In this document: piece by piece, positions 33,592 to 46,318 of the stretch
How positions within the stretch are numbered: the first letter of the stretch is position 1
How the letters are laid out: the number at the start of each line of letters is the position of its first letter
Assembly (NCBI GenBank): GCA_025618425.1
Contig: CM046849.1
Location: forward strand, 30,748,843 to 30,812,842
Reading direction: 5' to 3'
Source: Heliocidaris tuberculata
Taxonomy: Eukaryota; Echinodermata; Echinoidea; Camarodonta; Echinometridae
DNA: 64,000 bases
Notes under the pieces: model-generated
Databases searched by the model: none
What the model was told of the DNA's origin: nothing
The model's input: the letters and a program-made list of their open reading frames with translations, nothing else
Program-made: the position numbers and the translations under genes

Positions 33592-33810
33592 AATGAGCAA
33601 CTCTTGGACTATGTAGAGCAATTTCTTAGAAGTCTGTAGCATCTAGGATAGTGGAGATAGGCAAGCAGAACGAAAGCCAGGAAAATGGCCCCAAAACGGA
33701 CAAAATGGCGCCTGGTCATGCTTTCGGAAAACGAAGAGGTCAGTGACCATGGTGACGTAGACGGGATGCCAAGGAACATTCCTACGAAATTTGAAACGAA
33801 ATGAACAAAG
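33592..33810 (+). repeat. Direct repeat, partner at 35122-35340
   Basis: The two copies share CAACTCTTGGACTAT, TTAGAAGTCT, GCATCTAGGATA, AAAATGGCCCC, CGGACAAAATGGCGCCTG and GGGATGCCAAGGAACAT, about 1.53 kb apart in the same orientation. They have no visible coding role, and the AAAATGGCGCC-type phrases suggest another dispersed family. Confidence 0.85.
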
Positions 33811-34527
33811 GGAAAGGACCTAGACAGTGATCACAAGCACTACATGCAAAATAGAAATTGGTCATGATGGAAATTCCGGCCCTAATGACAAGCCATAGTT
33901 CCGTCCATAGTGGCATCTCTGTAGATGCAGGATATAAATTTGCGTTTAAAACGTAGCGCTTGATAGATTTTAAAAATCGAGCTTCGAGGTGACCTGCATT
34001 TTGCCTTAAAGAATGTGCCTGCAATTTTTTTTTTTTTTTTTTTTAATAAAGATCGTTCAGGATACCAAAAGCATTCTGTCGATTTGCCCAAAAGACAATA
34101 CGTGTAATGAATGTAAACAGGTAAAGGATCCGTATAATGACCTGACTTAAACGCGATTTACTGAAAATTTTCTGTAAGACTTAATTCATATCGTTCTTGG
34201 TATCCCTGAAAAGGGGATTTTATTGCAGTCATTTTGAGCCTACTGCTATTAGCGTGCCATTTAAAATAAGCATACTATGCAATATTATGCAAAGTGAGAT
34301 TTTTTCGCAAGAACTTCGCGATGACGTCAGCTGTTTTTACCAAATTTGGTTGACAATTGTCAAGCCAAGTACATTAATACACATACCCATCCAATTACAA
34401 AGACGTAGATTGAAAGTTCGCAAATTTAGAGCAAGGCAGCAAATTGAAGCTATTTCGGCAATTTCGTAAATATCGTGATTTTGACGAGCAATTTTCGCTA
34501 AGTCGGTCAGTGATAAGATGTTTATTT

Positions 34528-34668
34528 TTTTATCTGGCTGCAAAGGGTATATCTTGAAGTATCTAAATCCAAAAAGGGGTGAGGGTTTACCATGCAGGCA
34601 TGACGGAGATACGGCCACATGAAGATAACCATTTCGAAAATTTTACAGGGCGCTGTTTATATAACGCC
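34528..34668 (-). repeat. Inverted repeat arm, partner at 32262-32396
   Basis: It is the inverse of the 32262-32396 sequence, with GGTTTACCATGCAGGCATGA and GATACGGCCACATGAAGATA as landmarks, ending GGGCGCTGTTTATATAACG. Confidence 0.8.
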
Positions 34669-36705
34669 AGAGCGCGTTGATAGAGAGAGTTGTGACACGC
34701 GCATAATAAGCATGCGCGTACGCGGTCTTTGTTTAAAATATGGCGGATCATGGAGCTCCCAATAGTTCCCTTTCACGTACATTCTCTATGAGAGGGAACT
34801 TTATGAAGCTCCATGAAATGACTGAACAATCAGAAGCGACCTCCAGTGTCAGGACTCTCTGTATGGATAGCTCTGTATAACGCATGATTACAAATGATTA
34901 CAAATGCATGAAATAAGGCAGGGGTGTGTGCAATGACAAGGCCAAGACACGGTGAAAAACTGAGACAAAAATTAATTGATATGGGAAAGTTAAAGGAATT
35001 TTTCATATTCGGGAGTGAATATTTCAAGAAATTTAGCATTTTTCAATATGACCGATTTTGGATTTCAGTTTACAGTATGAAGATGATATTTTTCCTCCTA
35101 ATTTTTTTTATTTTAATGTAAAGCACAACTCTTGGACTATCTAGAGCAATTTGTTAGAAGTCTATAGCATCTAGGATAATGAAGATAAGCAAGTAGAACG
35201 AAAGGCATGAAAATGGCCCCAAACGGACAAAATGGCGCCTGAACGGTCATGCATGAGTGATTTCAGAAAAACAGAGTTCATTGACCTAGAAGGGATGCCA
35301 AGGAACATGCATACGAAATTTGAAATGAAATGGACATCAGCAGGCCTAGCGCTAAGGTACAATTTGCATCTCATTAACCCCTGGTTTGTTTTGAATTACC
35401 AACGGACTTCTAGCTCAGTGCGTGCGTGCGGTCATCACAATGGCAAAACAAGGAACTTTAATTTGCGCCTCTATTTTAGCGATTTATGAGCTGAAACTTC
35501 CCACATGAACTAATTTGTAGTTATAAATGATTGTCTGCAAAAATCTTGAAATATGATGACTGTTTTGTCGAGTTATAGCAACATTTTGAAATGAAAACGT
35601 CAAAAAAACTATGTGTCTATTTTTTTCTGACACAAGTCTACCCCTGCATAAATTTTCATGAAATTTCATTTCCTTATTCGGGGGTGTATATTCCTTATTT
35701 AGACAAAGTTTCGCTGATGCGACTTCTTTCTTTGCAGAGATACTACGTCTTTTTCACACGATATCTTGCAGCAATTTAGAGCAGCAAATTGTGCGCAGTG
35801 ATGCCAAATTCACGATCTGCACATACGATATTCATGAGTCAGCCGTAGTCAGCTCATTCATAGATCGCGCATGCGCATGGCCCATGGAGCACTCGGAGCA
35901 CTCGCGCACAGAGCTCAGCCCTACACAGATTTCAACGCATGGGACGTGGTTGTAATATTTTTCTGTTATGTCAGCCTCGGCGATCTGACACCGAGATCCT
36001 TTTTTTCTGACACAACTCTATGCGGAAAATTCACCTCAAGTAAATACCATACGATTGTAGAAAAATGTACTATAAAATTATTCATGACAGTGATTTTCTT
36101 GCGAATCTAGCCGAAATGAGGAATTTTAGGAGAAGTTTAACAGGTAAAATATTCTGTTTGTAACCGAAGAAATATCGCTAAAATTTCATATTTTCCGTTG
36201 GTCGAGCTTTGATTTTGCAGTATTGTTGTGAAAGATACATCTATATTTCATAATTTTTCGAATTGTATGTTTACAAAAAGTGGTGTTTAATACATTATTT
36301 TTCAGCTTGCATTTGTAAACAACTTTACGTAAATCGTGGGAAAATGCAAGAACCGGTGAGGTCAAAGGGGGTCAACTCAATGGACAATCGCTCGCTAATT
36401 ATAGGGCTAGTCCCCGACTGTCAGGAAAGTACCTGACACTGATCACAACATTACGTGCAAAGCAAATGGGACTTGGTAAAAACGAGCACAATATAACATA
36501 GCATTGACCATGACGTCAATGCAAGAAGTTGCGCGTCCACCAAAACAGATGCGCGTAAGGGTTATTAATCGCAAAAATTGCGTTAAGAAATGAATTCTAC
36601 GTCCCTCGAAACTCTATATACATCCATCATACACAAGTATGTGACATGTAGTTCAAAAGTTGGGTTGCAATATGGCTACCCGGTACCATTTTGGATTTAT
36701 GCTAA
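34669..36705. other. Non-coding duplicated region
   Basis: Apart from the direct repeat partner at 35122-35340 and a small inverted pair GGAGCTCC/GGAGCTTCATAAAG around 34753-34813, no gene is recognised. Reading frames are short and lack known motifs. Confidence 0.45.
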
Positions 36706-37535
36706 TTGTGAAAATTGCTTCAGGTTGCCCTTTGGGCAACAAAGCTGAAATTATTCTAGGACCACATAAGATCACAAATCAGCAAAAAAAAACTTCAATA
36801 TACACAACTTTTCTAGGTTTATGACATGTAAAGCCGACTATCACATGAGGCGTCATTTCGAATGCGCCAGTACCTGCGCCAATCGAGTCTGTGACGGCAA
36901 GTAACTCGTACGCCAGTTATTCAAAATATAGTCAGCACTGTTTATATTGCAGAAGCTTTTTTAAACGATATCCTCTTTCATGACGCATCAATGACCGTAC
37001 CAGGCACTGACGCAGTCCTAACGTCAGCAAATTACGCCTCGTCTGAGAGATAAAACAGTTTTCAGAATACCACCCCAAGCGTCATTTGCTGATGTTAGGA
37101 CCGCGTCAGAGACTGTACGGTATTTTGTGCGTCTTGAAAGAGTGATATCCTTTGAACAATGATTGCAAAATGAACAGGCAAACGATACTTTGAATAACTG
37201 GCGTATGAGTTACTTGCTTTCACATGTTTTCTAAATGACGCCCCATGTGATAGTCGGTTTTACATGTCATGAACCTAGAAAGGTTGTTCCAAAAATGTTA
37301 TGATTCATCCAGAACGGGATTCAGAACGCCTGAAGAAGCCAGAAGTAACTGGTGAAACGTTGCGAAGAAACAGCGATAGTGAGTAGCTTATGTCCAGTAC
37401 TTGATTTATAATACCAATGATAACTAGAAAGGTTGTGTACATTTAAATTTTTTGCTGATTTATGATCTTATGTGGTCCTAGAATAATTTCAACTTTGTTG
37501 CCCAAAGGGCAACCTTGAGCAATTTTTATAATTTG
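36706..37535. mobile_element. Foldback element with TTGCCC(A)AAGGGCAAC ends, interrupted by an insert
   Basis: The left arm (36706-37050) carries GGTTGCCCTTTGGGCAACAAAGCTGAAATT, CATAAGATCACAAATCAGC, TGACATGTAAAGCCGACTAT and CAGTTATTCAAA-type landmarks, mirrored in the right arm to about 37285 and again at 37427-37535. The palindrome centre is near 37060. A 143-bp insert (37284-37426) is flanked by CTAGAAAGGTTGT on both sides. A related element with the same ends is at 41811-43392. Confidence 0.8.
37284..37426. mobile_element. Small insert with 13-bp flanking duplication and hammerhead-like core
   Basis: CTAGAAAGGTTGT occurs immediately before and after the insert, consistent with a retroposed sequence. 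Inside, CTGAAGA at 37330-37336, a short stem (AGCCAG...CTGGT) and GAAAC at 37354-37358 match the order CUGANGA, stem II, GAAA of a hammerhead ribozyme core. A proper stem III with a cleavage triplet could not be assigned. Confidence 0.5.
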
Positions 37536-37855
37536 CACGTTTAAGTCATAAAGGTCAAATAAAAGGTCAAATTTGTTACCTGTTTACATGACCGTGCATA
37601 CATTATACATAGATTGTGATGTGTAAGACTTGGTTGCCTCCAGAATTACAATATGTATATGGTTATTCCATTATTAAGATAATTTGATAGACCTAACATG
37701 TTACAGACCAAATTCAAATACAATAGTAATGAGAAGGCATCGAGTCAAAATTTACAAGTATTCAAATTGTGACCTTTGAACAACATCATGAAACAACCAA
37801 TGAGAGAGAAAATGAAATTTGTTACTAATACTTGATACTGATCACAGGGGGGAAT

Positions 37856-39132
37856 CCCGATAGTCCGCGGGGCCGATATACCGCGGGGCCTATAGACCGC
37901 GGGGCCGATAGACCGCGGGGCCGATAGACCGCGGGGCCGATAGACCGCGGCGTCTCAATGTACACGCCAGTCACCAGTAATTCCGCACATTCGCTCAAAT
38001 CACTATACACCTCTTGCAATCGTAAGCACTAACAGCAAAACTTTAAAAAAAAAAACTTTTTAAAGAGAAATGGGAGGTGGATCGTCACCCCCTCCTGGAT
38101 GCGCTCATTAACTTTTTGATGTTCAATGGATTATGCAATAAGTTTATTATTAAGAACAAGGACAGTATTATTTAAATTATTAGAAGAAAAGAATATGCTA
38201 GTGTCATCGGCAAACTGATGAAAAGTTAGTAATCAAAAATATAAGTTCAGTTTGATTTATTTTCATACGGAAGAAAACATAGGGCCTAGTAGGCCTACAT
38301 AATTATAACACTCCAAGATTGAACAAACAATAGCCATGATAGCAGCGAAATACAGCATTATGGGCAAGGTGACGTGGAAGCAGACAAAATCAAAGAGGGA
38401 AATATGAAAGAAATCTTTTTTAAAAGACTAACTTGTAATTCATATGTTCCCTTTAAATGACACATACATAATAGCATAATTTGTTGATAATATCAATATA
38501 TAAAACACGGAGAGAAATAATTAACGGCTCGTTTTTACACCCTTAACAGGGCGAGCATATACGACCGAAATTCTCAAATTCTGAATAAATTGTACCCTTT
38601 CCGCGGATTGGCCGTGTTAAATTTCATACCCTTTTTCCCTGCATTTGGTCAGAAGTGTGATTTTGATACCCTTTTATATGAAAAGGGTATCATGAGATAT
38701 GAAAGCAACTTAAAGTGCAAAATCTCCCTTAAAAGATATCTGTTTAATACAGATGAACTCAGTGTCCAACATTACATTGTATGCACCTTCCTATTTCTAA
38801 GTTATTTCGATCTTACTTTATAAAGCGCACAGGGACATGCAGTGTTGCTATGTGTAATGCGCTATAAAAGAACCAAGTATTGTTATTATTTTTATTATTA
38901 TTATATATTTTTCGTTTTTGACACCCTAAACGCGGATCCGCGCGGATCCGCGCCCAACCCTAAAAAACTACCCTTTTTCCTCGTTTTCAGGTTCGCGGAT
39001 GCTGTACGGATTCAATGGAAGATACCCCCCCCCCCCCCGGGATTAAGATACATGTATTATTTGAGTCATTATGCTTTTAAGACGCGATGTGAAAATGCGT
39101 TACATTTCAGACACCGCGGTCTATCGGCCCCA
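37856..39132. mobile_element. TU-like foldback with 16-bp tandem repeats in its termini (main part)
   Basis: The left terminus is a tandem array of GGGGCCGATAGACCGC (16 bp, about six units, 37860-37955) followed by a unique GTCTCAATGTAC. The right terminus is the inverse, TACATTTCAGACACCGCGGTCTATCGGCCCC, and the array resumes after the large element at 49468-49495. Tandem repeats in inverted termini are the hallmark described for sea urchin TU foldback elements. The interior carries CGCGGATCCGCGCGGATCCG, a C-run (39026-39038) and a SINE-like ATT-tailed end (38820-38905). Confidence 0.8.
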
Positions 39133-39559
39133 CACTCTAAAAAAAATTTTAACCAACTCGGCAAAATTTTAACCAACAGTTGGTTTCCAGGTGAACCTAT
39201 CAACTCTTGGTTAAAACATTAACCAACCCTAGTTGGTTAATGTTTTAACCAACTATTAGTGAAAACTTTAACTAATTATTTGCTAAAATTTTTTAACCAA
39301 CTTTAGTTGGTTAAAAATTTAACCAACTATTTACTAAAATTTTAACCAATCATTTGTTAATCAACCAAGTTGGTTACAATTATAACCAACTGTTTATTAA
39401 AATTTTAACTAATCATTTTTAACCAACCCTAGTTGGTTACAATTATAACCAACTATTTATTAAAACTTTAACCTAGTTGGTTACAATTATAACCAACTAT
39501 TTATTAAAACTTAATAAATTATTTGTTAATTTTAACCAACCATGGTTGTTGGTTAAAAT

Positions 39560-41810
39560 ATCAATCTGCACACAATTTGCACTCAGTCATGAAATAAAAA
39601 AATGAGACAGTTCTTAAGCAAAGTTCCCATTTGAATTGTGTATTTATTTTCAACTAACAGTGTAAAACTGTTCAACAGCACAAAAAGTCAAAGCTTAAAT
39701 AACAAATATGCTTCACATCTGATACAGCAGACAGCATTTAAAAATAACATTTGTCTTGCTCCATGATAACGAGTAAGCACACTCGAGTAAAGTATCCATT
39801 TGCTAACAATTATTTCCTTCTTAAAAATGAAAAATGTGGCTTAATTCATATTGTTTCAATATTCTAAATAAACTTCTATCAGTTCGGTTCATTTTTTCCC
39901 CCTCCACAACAACAACAAAAACAAATGCATGTACATGTGATCAAAATCATTTAAGGCAAGTACATTAAAAAAAAAAGTACATTACAAAATACAAACATAA
40001 GTTATAAGGGAATTACAATGAAATTTACATTAGTAAAGTATATCAAAACAGAATGAAAACGGAATAAATTATTATTGTGGAGGGAGCCAACAGGTAGAAG
40101 AAAAAAAAAAAAAAAAAACTTTATACATTGGCACCCAACATATAATTGAAAATAAAAATCATGCTTATAGATGATTAAAGCCTTGGTGTAACAATATTAA
40201 ATATTAAATTTCATCTTTAATTAAATAATTGAATTAAAGGAAATATAAATATAAAAGTGAGCAAAAGCATACATGTATGATATAAAGACATACATTGTAG
40301 TTTAATCTATTTCTAATTTTCTACTATTAGTTAGCCAATTTGGACCTATCTATCAGGTATTTTTTTAGATTATGTTTAAATGAAAGGAGCAACACTGAGT
40401 TTTTTAAAATTTCTTTTGGTAAAGAACTCCATAGTTTAGGGCTGGTGAATATAGAGTATTATTACCTATACAAGGCATTTTTGCTGCCAAATAAAAAGCC
40501 GTATTTTGCGCGCTACTCCGAATCCGTAACCGGAGCGGGCAATATTTGCCATATTGCCCTCTTCCGGGTTTTCCCCCATAAACGACTGTACTAAAAAAGA
40601 GTGCAACATTTTGCCATATTCCGCCCTTTCTGCTTGTCAATGCGCTTTAATTATCAAAGTGCATGTACGCGCAGTATTGTGTAATAATTAAATATACATG
40701 TATCCATGAATTCATAAATTTTTGATAACTATTGACACAAATAATTTTTTTAAAACTTAACATGAAAGTAAGTATCAAAGAATTAGCATTTCTTACACAA
40801 TTGCACCTCACTTTCAGGGAGCTTTCTGTTTCAGTAACTACTGAAATCAACTGGCTTGAGCTAGCTAGCTAGCACTTAGCATAAGTAAAAGCGCAATTAA
40901 TGCATGGTGGGAAACAGAATGAAGGTAGCATCTTTTGCTTGCATGTTACAGATCAGTGCTGAAAATTGGGATCTCAGCAATTCAATATAGCTCCCTTGGG
41001 CCTAGAAATTAATTTTTTTTCTTCAGAGAATTCTCGTGGAAAAAAAAAATCACCCTGGTGGGAGATGATGAATAGATTACCCCCAAACACAAGAACTGAG
41101 CAATTGGACACCCTTACTATTTCTTCACTATTTTAAAGAGTATTACAAAGAAATTTCACAAGTGAATTTAATATGAACATTTGACATCCTTTCACATGTA
41201 AAATAGAATTCAAAGTTCTACCACAGATATATGAGATTATTAGATAATGGTAAATAAAGTAATCTTAAATAAAGATAATCTGTTATATCGAAATACCCAA
41301 TACTTTTCATTTTAAATGCAAAATGAAATCCGTCATTGAGTTCATACGTCACAGAGCTTACTTTTAAGTCGAGGCAACATTTTAGTCACTTTGACATCTT
41401 ATGGAGCTCATAGCTGTTTGAGAAGATATTTTCAAGACCTAATATTTTCAGCTTTCAAATGATACATGTATTTTCTTAGATTCAATGCATAAAATTATCT
41501 AAGAAATTTGAAAGTTGACCTTGAAAAACTCCTTTAATATCTGTACAGGTCAAATATCTTCACTAAAAATTTGTGAAAACTTGTGAAAACTTGTAAAAAC
41601 TTGTGAAAGATTAAATCACAATCAATCTCATATGAGATCAAATCATAGGTCAATGCCTATTGTGCCTGAGCTACGTATACATAATAGTAGTCTTGACATC
41701 TGAACCTAGAAAATTTATATAGCCAACAGTCACAGCCCTTTGTCCTCCTTACTGAAGGAAGCAGATGGAATCCGCTTCAATCTTTTTCAGTGGTCGAGCA
41801 CAAGGAAGTG
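39560..41810. other. AT-rich left interior of the large element
   Basis: Neither strand shows a convincing gene. The block 40500-40650 has GC-richer repeats of the type GGCAATATTTGCCATATTGCCC, and A-runs lie near 40102-40119. The 84-codon plus-strand frame at 40340-40594 has no recognisable motif. Confidence 0.45.
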
Positions 41811-43392
41811 TCTTGACATTCCTATATAGCCAACAGTGTAACCTAGAAAAGTTATTTCTGTTGAAGTTTTTTTGTTGATTCGTGATCGTAAGTGTTTAAA
41901 GATCAATTTTAGCTTTGTTTCCCAAGAGGCAACCTCGAGCAATTTGCATAATTTGCATAAATATAACAGCGACTATTGGTTTACAGATTATGCAGCCCAA
42001 GACATATTACTCAATATGTACAAAGGGATTTACATACCACAACATAATACAAATCTCGACCAGTGTTGTTTATCTTGAGTAATGATCCTGTGCTACGACG
42101 AGCGAATTAAATATCAGAAAATGATATTAGATCTGCTGAGGGATTTTGCAGGGAATAGAATCCACTTTCGTCACCTTTTGGAAGTGTGAGATCAGTTTTA
42201 GGTACTAAAGGTCAAGTGAAGGTCAGAATCGTTATAGTTAACAAGTTTTGACATTTATTTGTTGGGTTGATCAAACGGGAAAAGAAAAGAATTAAAGCAG
42301 GAAAGTATCACAGATTGATCTGAACATCTCTCTAAAATCCCATTCTTTGTGTCCTGATAATGAGTTATGATATTAAAAATTCTACCTTTCTGACCCAGCA
42401 TAATTATCGAACTATGACTTAAACCCGACTTTCAATTTGTGACTTCCATCCTAAATTGAAAAGAGAACGCTATCAGAGGAACATAAGATCCACAAACCCG
42501 TCATAAATGTATTATATATAAGTAGGCCTACGCGGATGTAAAAAATCAACTATAGCAGTAGTTTCACCTTGTAGCACCCCCTTGTGATTGTTATTGACTG
42601 AAAATTTATATTAGAGGAGAATGAAACCCTGGGAAAAATCAATTTCAATGAAAAGAGAGGATAGAGAGAAGCAATTTCAAAAAAGTTCCATCAAAATCGG
42701 TTACAAAATGCGAAAGTTATGAAAGTTTGAAAAGTCTCAATTTACTTTCTATGGCGATCCTCAAATTGGCAATGTTGCTTCAAAGTGACAGGTTTAGTAG
42801 TACAACTCTCCATATGTTTTGTACACAAAATTTCATATTTTCCCCACTATCTCTCAAGGTGCAGCTTGTCTCCTATGTATTTGACACAACATATGTTGAG
42901 TTCACAAAAAGACAAGCAGCATCTTTAGAGATAATGGAGAAAAATAAAAATATGAAAAACATATTGAGAGTTGTACTACTAAAGCCTGCCATTTTGAAGC
43001 AACATTGCTAATTTGAGGATCGCCATTAAGACTTTTCAAACTTTCATAACTTTCTCATTTCGTAACCGATTTTGATGGAACTTTTTAAAAATTGCTTCTC
43101 TCTATCCTCTCTTTTCATTAAAATAGATATTTCCCAGGGTTTCATTCTCCTTTAAACAAAATAAACACTGTTAGAGATTGGTATCATATTGCAGTACATA
43201 GGTTCCTTCACAAATTTTGCATAAACTGAAACCTGCGATCACTTTTACATTTATGCAAATTATGCAAATTTGCTCAAGGTTGCCCCTTGGGCAACAAAGC
43301 TGAAATTGCTCACGGACCACTTATGATTACAAATTAAAGAAAAAACTTCAACAAAACACTTTTGGCTATATAGGAATGTCAAGCCGACTATA
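41811..43392. mobile_element. Foldback related to 36706-37535, with nested MITE
   Basis: The left arm (41811-41962: TGACATTCCTATATAGCCAA, GAAGTTTTTTTGTTGATTC, GAGGCAACCTCGAGCAATTTGC) is mirrored at 43240-43392, ending GGCTATATAGGAATGTCAAG. The loop contains the MITE at 42615-43151. It lies just downstream of the SAM-start gene's stop codon. Confidence 0.8.
42615..43151. mobile_element. Foldback MITE, copy 2 of the GGAGAATGAAACCCTG family
   Basis: The ends AGGAGAATGAAACCCTGGG and CCCAGGGTTTCATTCTCC are inverted and flanked by TTAG (left) and TTAA (right, 43152-43155), suggesting an original TTAA duplication. The sequence is collinear with 161-745 but lacks about 45 bp. Confidence 0.88.
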
Positions 43393-43448
43393 ACCTGGTC
43401 TTAAAACTTGCTTCGATAACAACAAATAACAACAAATAAATGACTGCA

Positions 43449-43769
43449 TTACTGTTGGCTCAGCCAATTGCGAAACCGGAGGACGGATGCTGCAGTTACA
43501 GATCCTCCTAGTTTGTACACGAGACCCTCTAGAAACTGCCACACTGCCATGCAGTGTGGCTGGTAGTCAACATCCAGAACAAATATCATCTTGAAGACAA
43601 TATCTACAGCCGCTTGTACACTCTTGCATGGCACTACCCTGCGCTCCACCACAGCAAAAGATTGCAGTGGCTTCCATCTGGTTCCTCCAATAAGGAGGAC
43701 GAAGGGCTGTGACTGTGGATGTTCGGTGTTAACGATGCTGGATGTATAAAACTCCACACTGGTTCCTTC
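43449..43769 (-). CDS. SAM-start gene of unknown function, last exon
   Basis: This exon encodes 106 residues and a TAA stop. It starts at GAAGGAACC after CTTACAG (AG at 43770-43771), phase 0, matching the phase-0 end of the exon at 44792. Residues include QPFVLLIGGTRWKPLQSFAV, a VVPC phrase and VYKLGGSVTAASVLRFRNWL. The hydrophobic FVLLIGG start and the final helical AAVDIVFKMIFVLDVDYQ block resemble the C-terminal region of multi-copy, uncharacterised SAM-domain (SAMD3-like) proteins annotated in fish and invertebrates, from memory of the family. Function is unknown. Confidence 0.85.
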   Translation of the reverse strand, partial: EGTSVEFYTSSIVNTEHPQSQPFVLLIGGTRWKPLQSFAVVERRVVPCKSVQAAVDIVFKMIFVLDVDYQPHCMAVWQFLEGLVYKLGGSVTAASVLRFRNWLSQQ

Positions 43770-44791
43770 CTGTAAGCAAACAAGTTTAAAAAGTAATGTA
43801 CACCTTGCAACCAATCTCACCAAAAAATAATTGTTTTGTTACATTATTCAGCTTTTTTACCATATCAATTTTGCAATAACTCTACCAAACTAGGAGCTGG
43901 GGTCATGAAGGTCACGTCATAACCCTAATAGAGCGGTTGAGGCATAATGCCCCCCCCCCCCCTTGACCTTTCGTGTAATAAATTCGCCAACGAAAAAGCT
44001 CTCGCCACGACATTTCAAAATTGCTAATAAACAGGATTTCCTGTATAATTTCAAAACAAACTGTTTTCTGAAAAAAATTCATAAAATGCATGATTATTTT
44101 TGCTTTTACAGATTAAAATCAAATTCTAAAAGTCTGATTTCATACATAAATTAATGACATAAAAGTATTTTAGAAAATTTAACTATACAATTTCGTAAAT
44201 TCTGCTGCGGGTGACATGCTTGCCGATTTTCGTTGCCTTCGGACAGTCGACGGCTGAGATCTCAGGGGTACCATAATGCCCCCCCCCCCCCCCCATAGCA
44301 TAGACCAAAATAACCCAGCTCTTTTAGGGTTAAAGCTGAAGGCCTCTTCTAGAAGTCCTTGAAATACAAAGATAAAGATATGGCATTTTATATACCGCAT
44401 GTCTAGATTCTAGGCCTCTGATTGGTCAAATCTGCGGGCATGAAATTCACTACGGACTGCCGGGCGGTATGGTGAAAACTATTGACCTAGCATAGTTCTG
44501 CCCGCGCATACAATACAAATTCATGCATGACCTAAACCACAAAATGACTTGGGGGAGGGGGGATAAGGGCCCAGACAATTTTGTTACGCAATGCGAACAT
44601 GCCACACCACTTTCTGACATATCAAAAGGGAAAAAATGAAGATTTTCAAGAAAATAACAATAGATTTGTGTTCTTTACTTGAATTTCGACAAAAGCCTTG
44701 TCTTTTTAGGGTGAAAGAGTTGTGAACCGCAGGCATCGAGTACAAATTAACTTTTTGAATTATCCACTTTTAGGAATAAACTCTGACTCAC

Positions 44792-44910
44792 CACTTTCCA
44801 GTCAATGAAGGACCTTAAAGCCTGCTCAGGTGTGCATCTCCCTCTCATAGTTTTGTTGCGCCCACTAAACAGGAATGGCAGCAAGTTCAAGGCCAAACCC
44901 TGCTGTTCAT
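44792..44910 (-). CDS. SAM-start gene, internal exon
   Basis: This 119-nt exon encodes LALNLLPFLFSGRNKTMRGR and PEQALRSFIDWKV. The acceptor is TTTCCTTAG (phase 1) and the donor is GTGAGT (phase 0). It joins in frame to 45941 upstream and 43769 downstream. Not recognised on its own; the phrase order fits the same uncharacterised family. Confidence 0.82.
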
Positions 44911-45940
44911 CTAAGGAAAAATGATATTAGAAGACATGTAAAAGACATCACAGAGCTTATGTTTGCCAATTCTGTCATGTTAAAAACTAATTTATTACAC
45001 ACAAATAAGTGAATTGTGACATAACATAAACAATCCTTTACTAAAGATGGTTCCTGAAAGGTCTGAACGTTCCAATAATTTTAAGTCAGCTGACTCAGCT
45101 CATTTCTCACTATGATTGTTCACATCCGAATCATCTTCACATGCAAGGACTGGTCATTGCGCATTTCAAATACAGGGTATCTTCTGTCTTTTCCTCAAAG
45201 ATTATATTTGTATAGTGAAATTATTAATTGTCAGTAAGAGGTCATAACAATTTTCACAATATGGACTGACCTTGCAAAAACCAAAACCTACATCATCTAG
45301 ATGACTATTTGGGTTATCCATGAAGAACATTTATGATGCATCTGCAAACATATCTCTACAAATAGACATTTTCTATTCTGCTTATTTTTTTCCAAATTAC
45401 CTACTTTGACATGTAGGGGGTTCTGCCCAATGACCCAGTGTGGACACAGGTCCCCCATTCAAACAAACACTTTCTCTTCCCTTCTTTCCTGATGGATTTA
45501 TGTATTTTAAACAGCAGTCAAAACATGGAAAATTAAAATTAATGACTTCTTTTTGATGAGTAATGGCTTCTGTAAAATATCAAAAGGAATGAAAGAATGC
45601 CACAACATGTATCAGCTTTTTTTTTTTTTCATCACTATTAATTCTGAGGAGAAATTAGAGAGAAACTTACTTAGTTTTTCATGTAAGATTTTATTGTAAT
45701 CCTTTTGAATTTTTTGGAAACCATAAAACCAGTTATGGACATGCAGAGAGAAGTAAAATGACTGAATAGTTTTTGTAGCCACATGAGCTGGAAATTAAAC
45801 ATCACAAATCCTAAAATAAAATACTTGTTTCCACCATGGCAGAAACTGATTACGAGTACGTATATGGATTATGTAAGGAAAATAGGGTGGATGCACAAAC
45901 TGTACATGAAAACATGATAAACAGGAAAACAAAATGTTAC
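44911..45940 (-). other. Intron of the SAM-start gene
   Basis: This AT-rich intron is about 1 kb. A T-run lies at 45617-45630. No exon with suitable phase was found inside, and the flanking exons already match (phase 1 to phase 1). Confidence 0.6.
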
Positions 45941-46109
45941 CTTCTGGAAGGTCAGCAATTTCAACTCCGCACCCAAGCTTCTCCATCCAATTTCGTGGGA
46001 CTTCCACATTCCTGACATAATCAAGAATTTTCTGTGTCATCTTTGGCCATTTGACGAGAAAGCGTTTTGAAGCGTCTTTGGAAATAGTGAGTTCGAAGTC
46101 TTGCTCCAC
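45941..46109 (-). CDS. SAM-start gene, internal exon
   Basis: This 169-nt exon encodes VEQDFELTISKDASKRFLVK and KMTQKILDYVRNVEVPRNWM, then GCGVEIADLPE. The acceptor is TTGCTGCAG (phase 0) and the donor is GTAACA (phase 1). The frame is open without stops and joins both neighbours. The helical basic region has no named domain I can assign. Confidence 0.85.
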
Positions 46110-46318
46110 CTGCAGCAAGAAACATGTAAAAGATAACTTGTTTTGATGATATTGGTCGATATCCTTCATAAATGGCACTAAAAATGAGACTGCACCTAGC
46201 TATGAAGCTTCAAGAATAACCATTAAAACAGTACTTGATATATCCCATTCAGGAGTTTGAACAATGAGACTACCCCAAAACATTACATCTCCTGCACATC
46301 ATAAGAAGTAAAACTTAC

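Noticed and set aside
37860..37955. CRISPR array
   Set aside because: The 16-bp units are head to tail without spacers and belong to the terminus of a foldback element in animal DNA.
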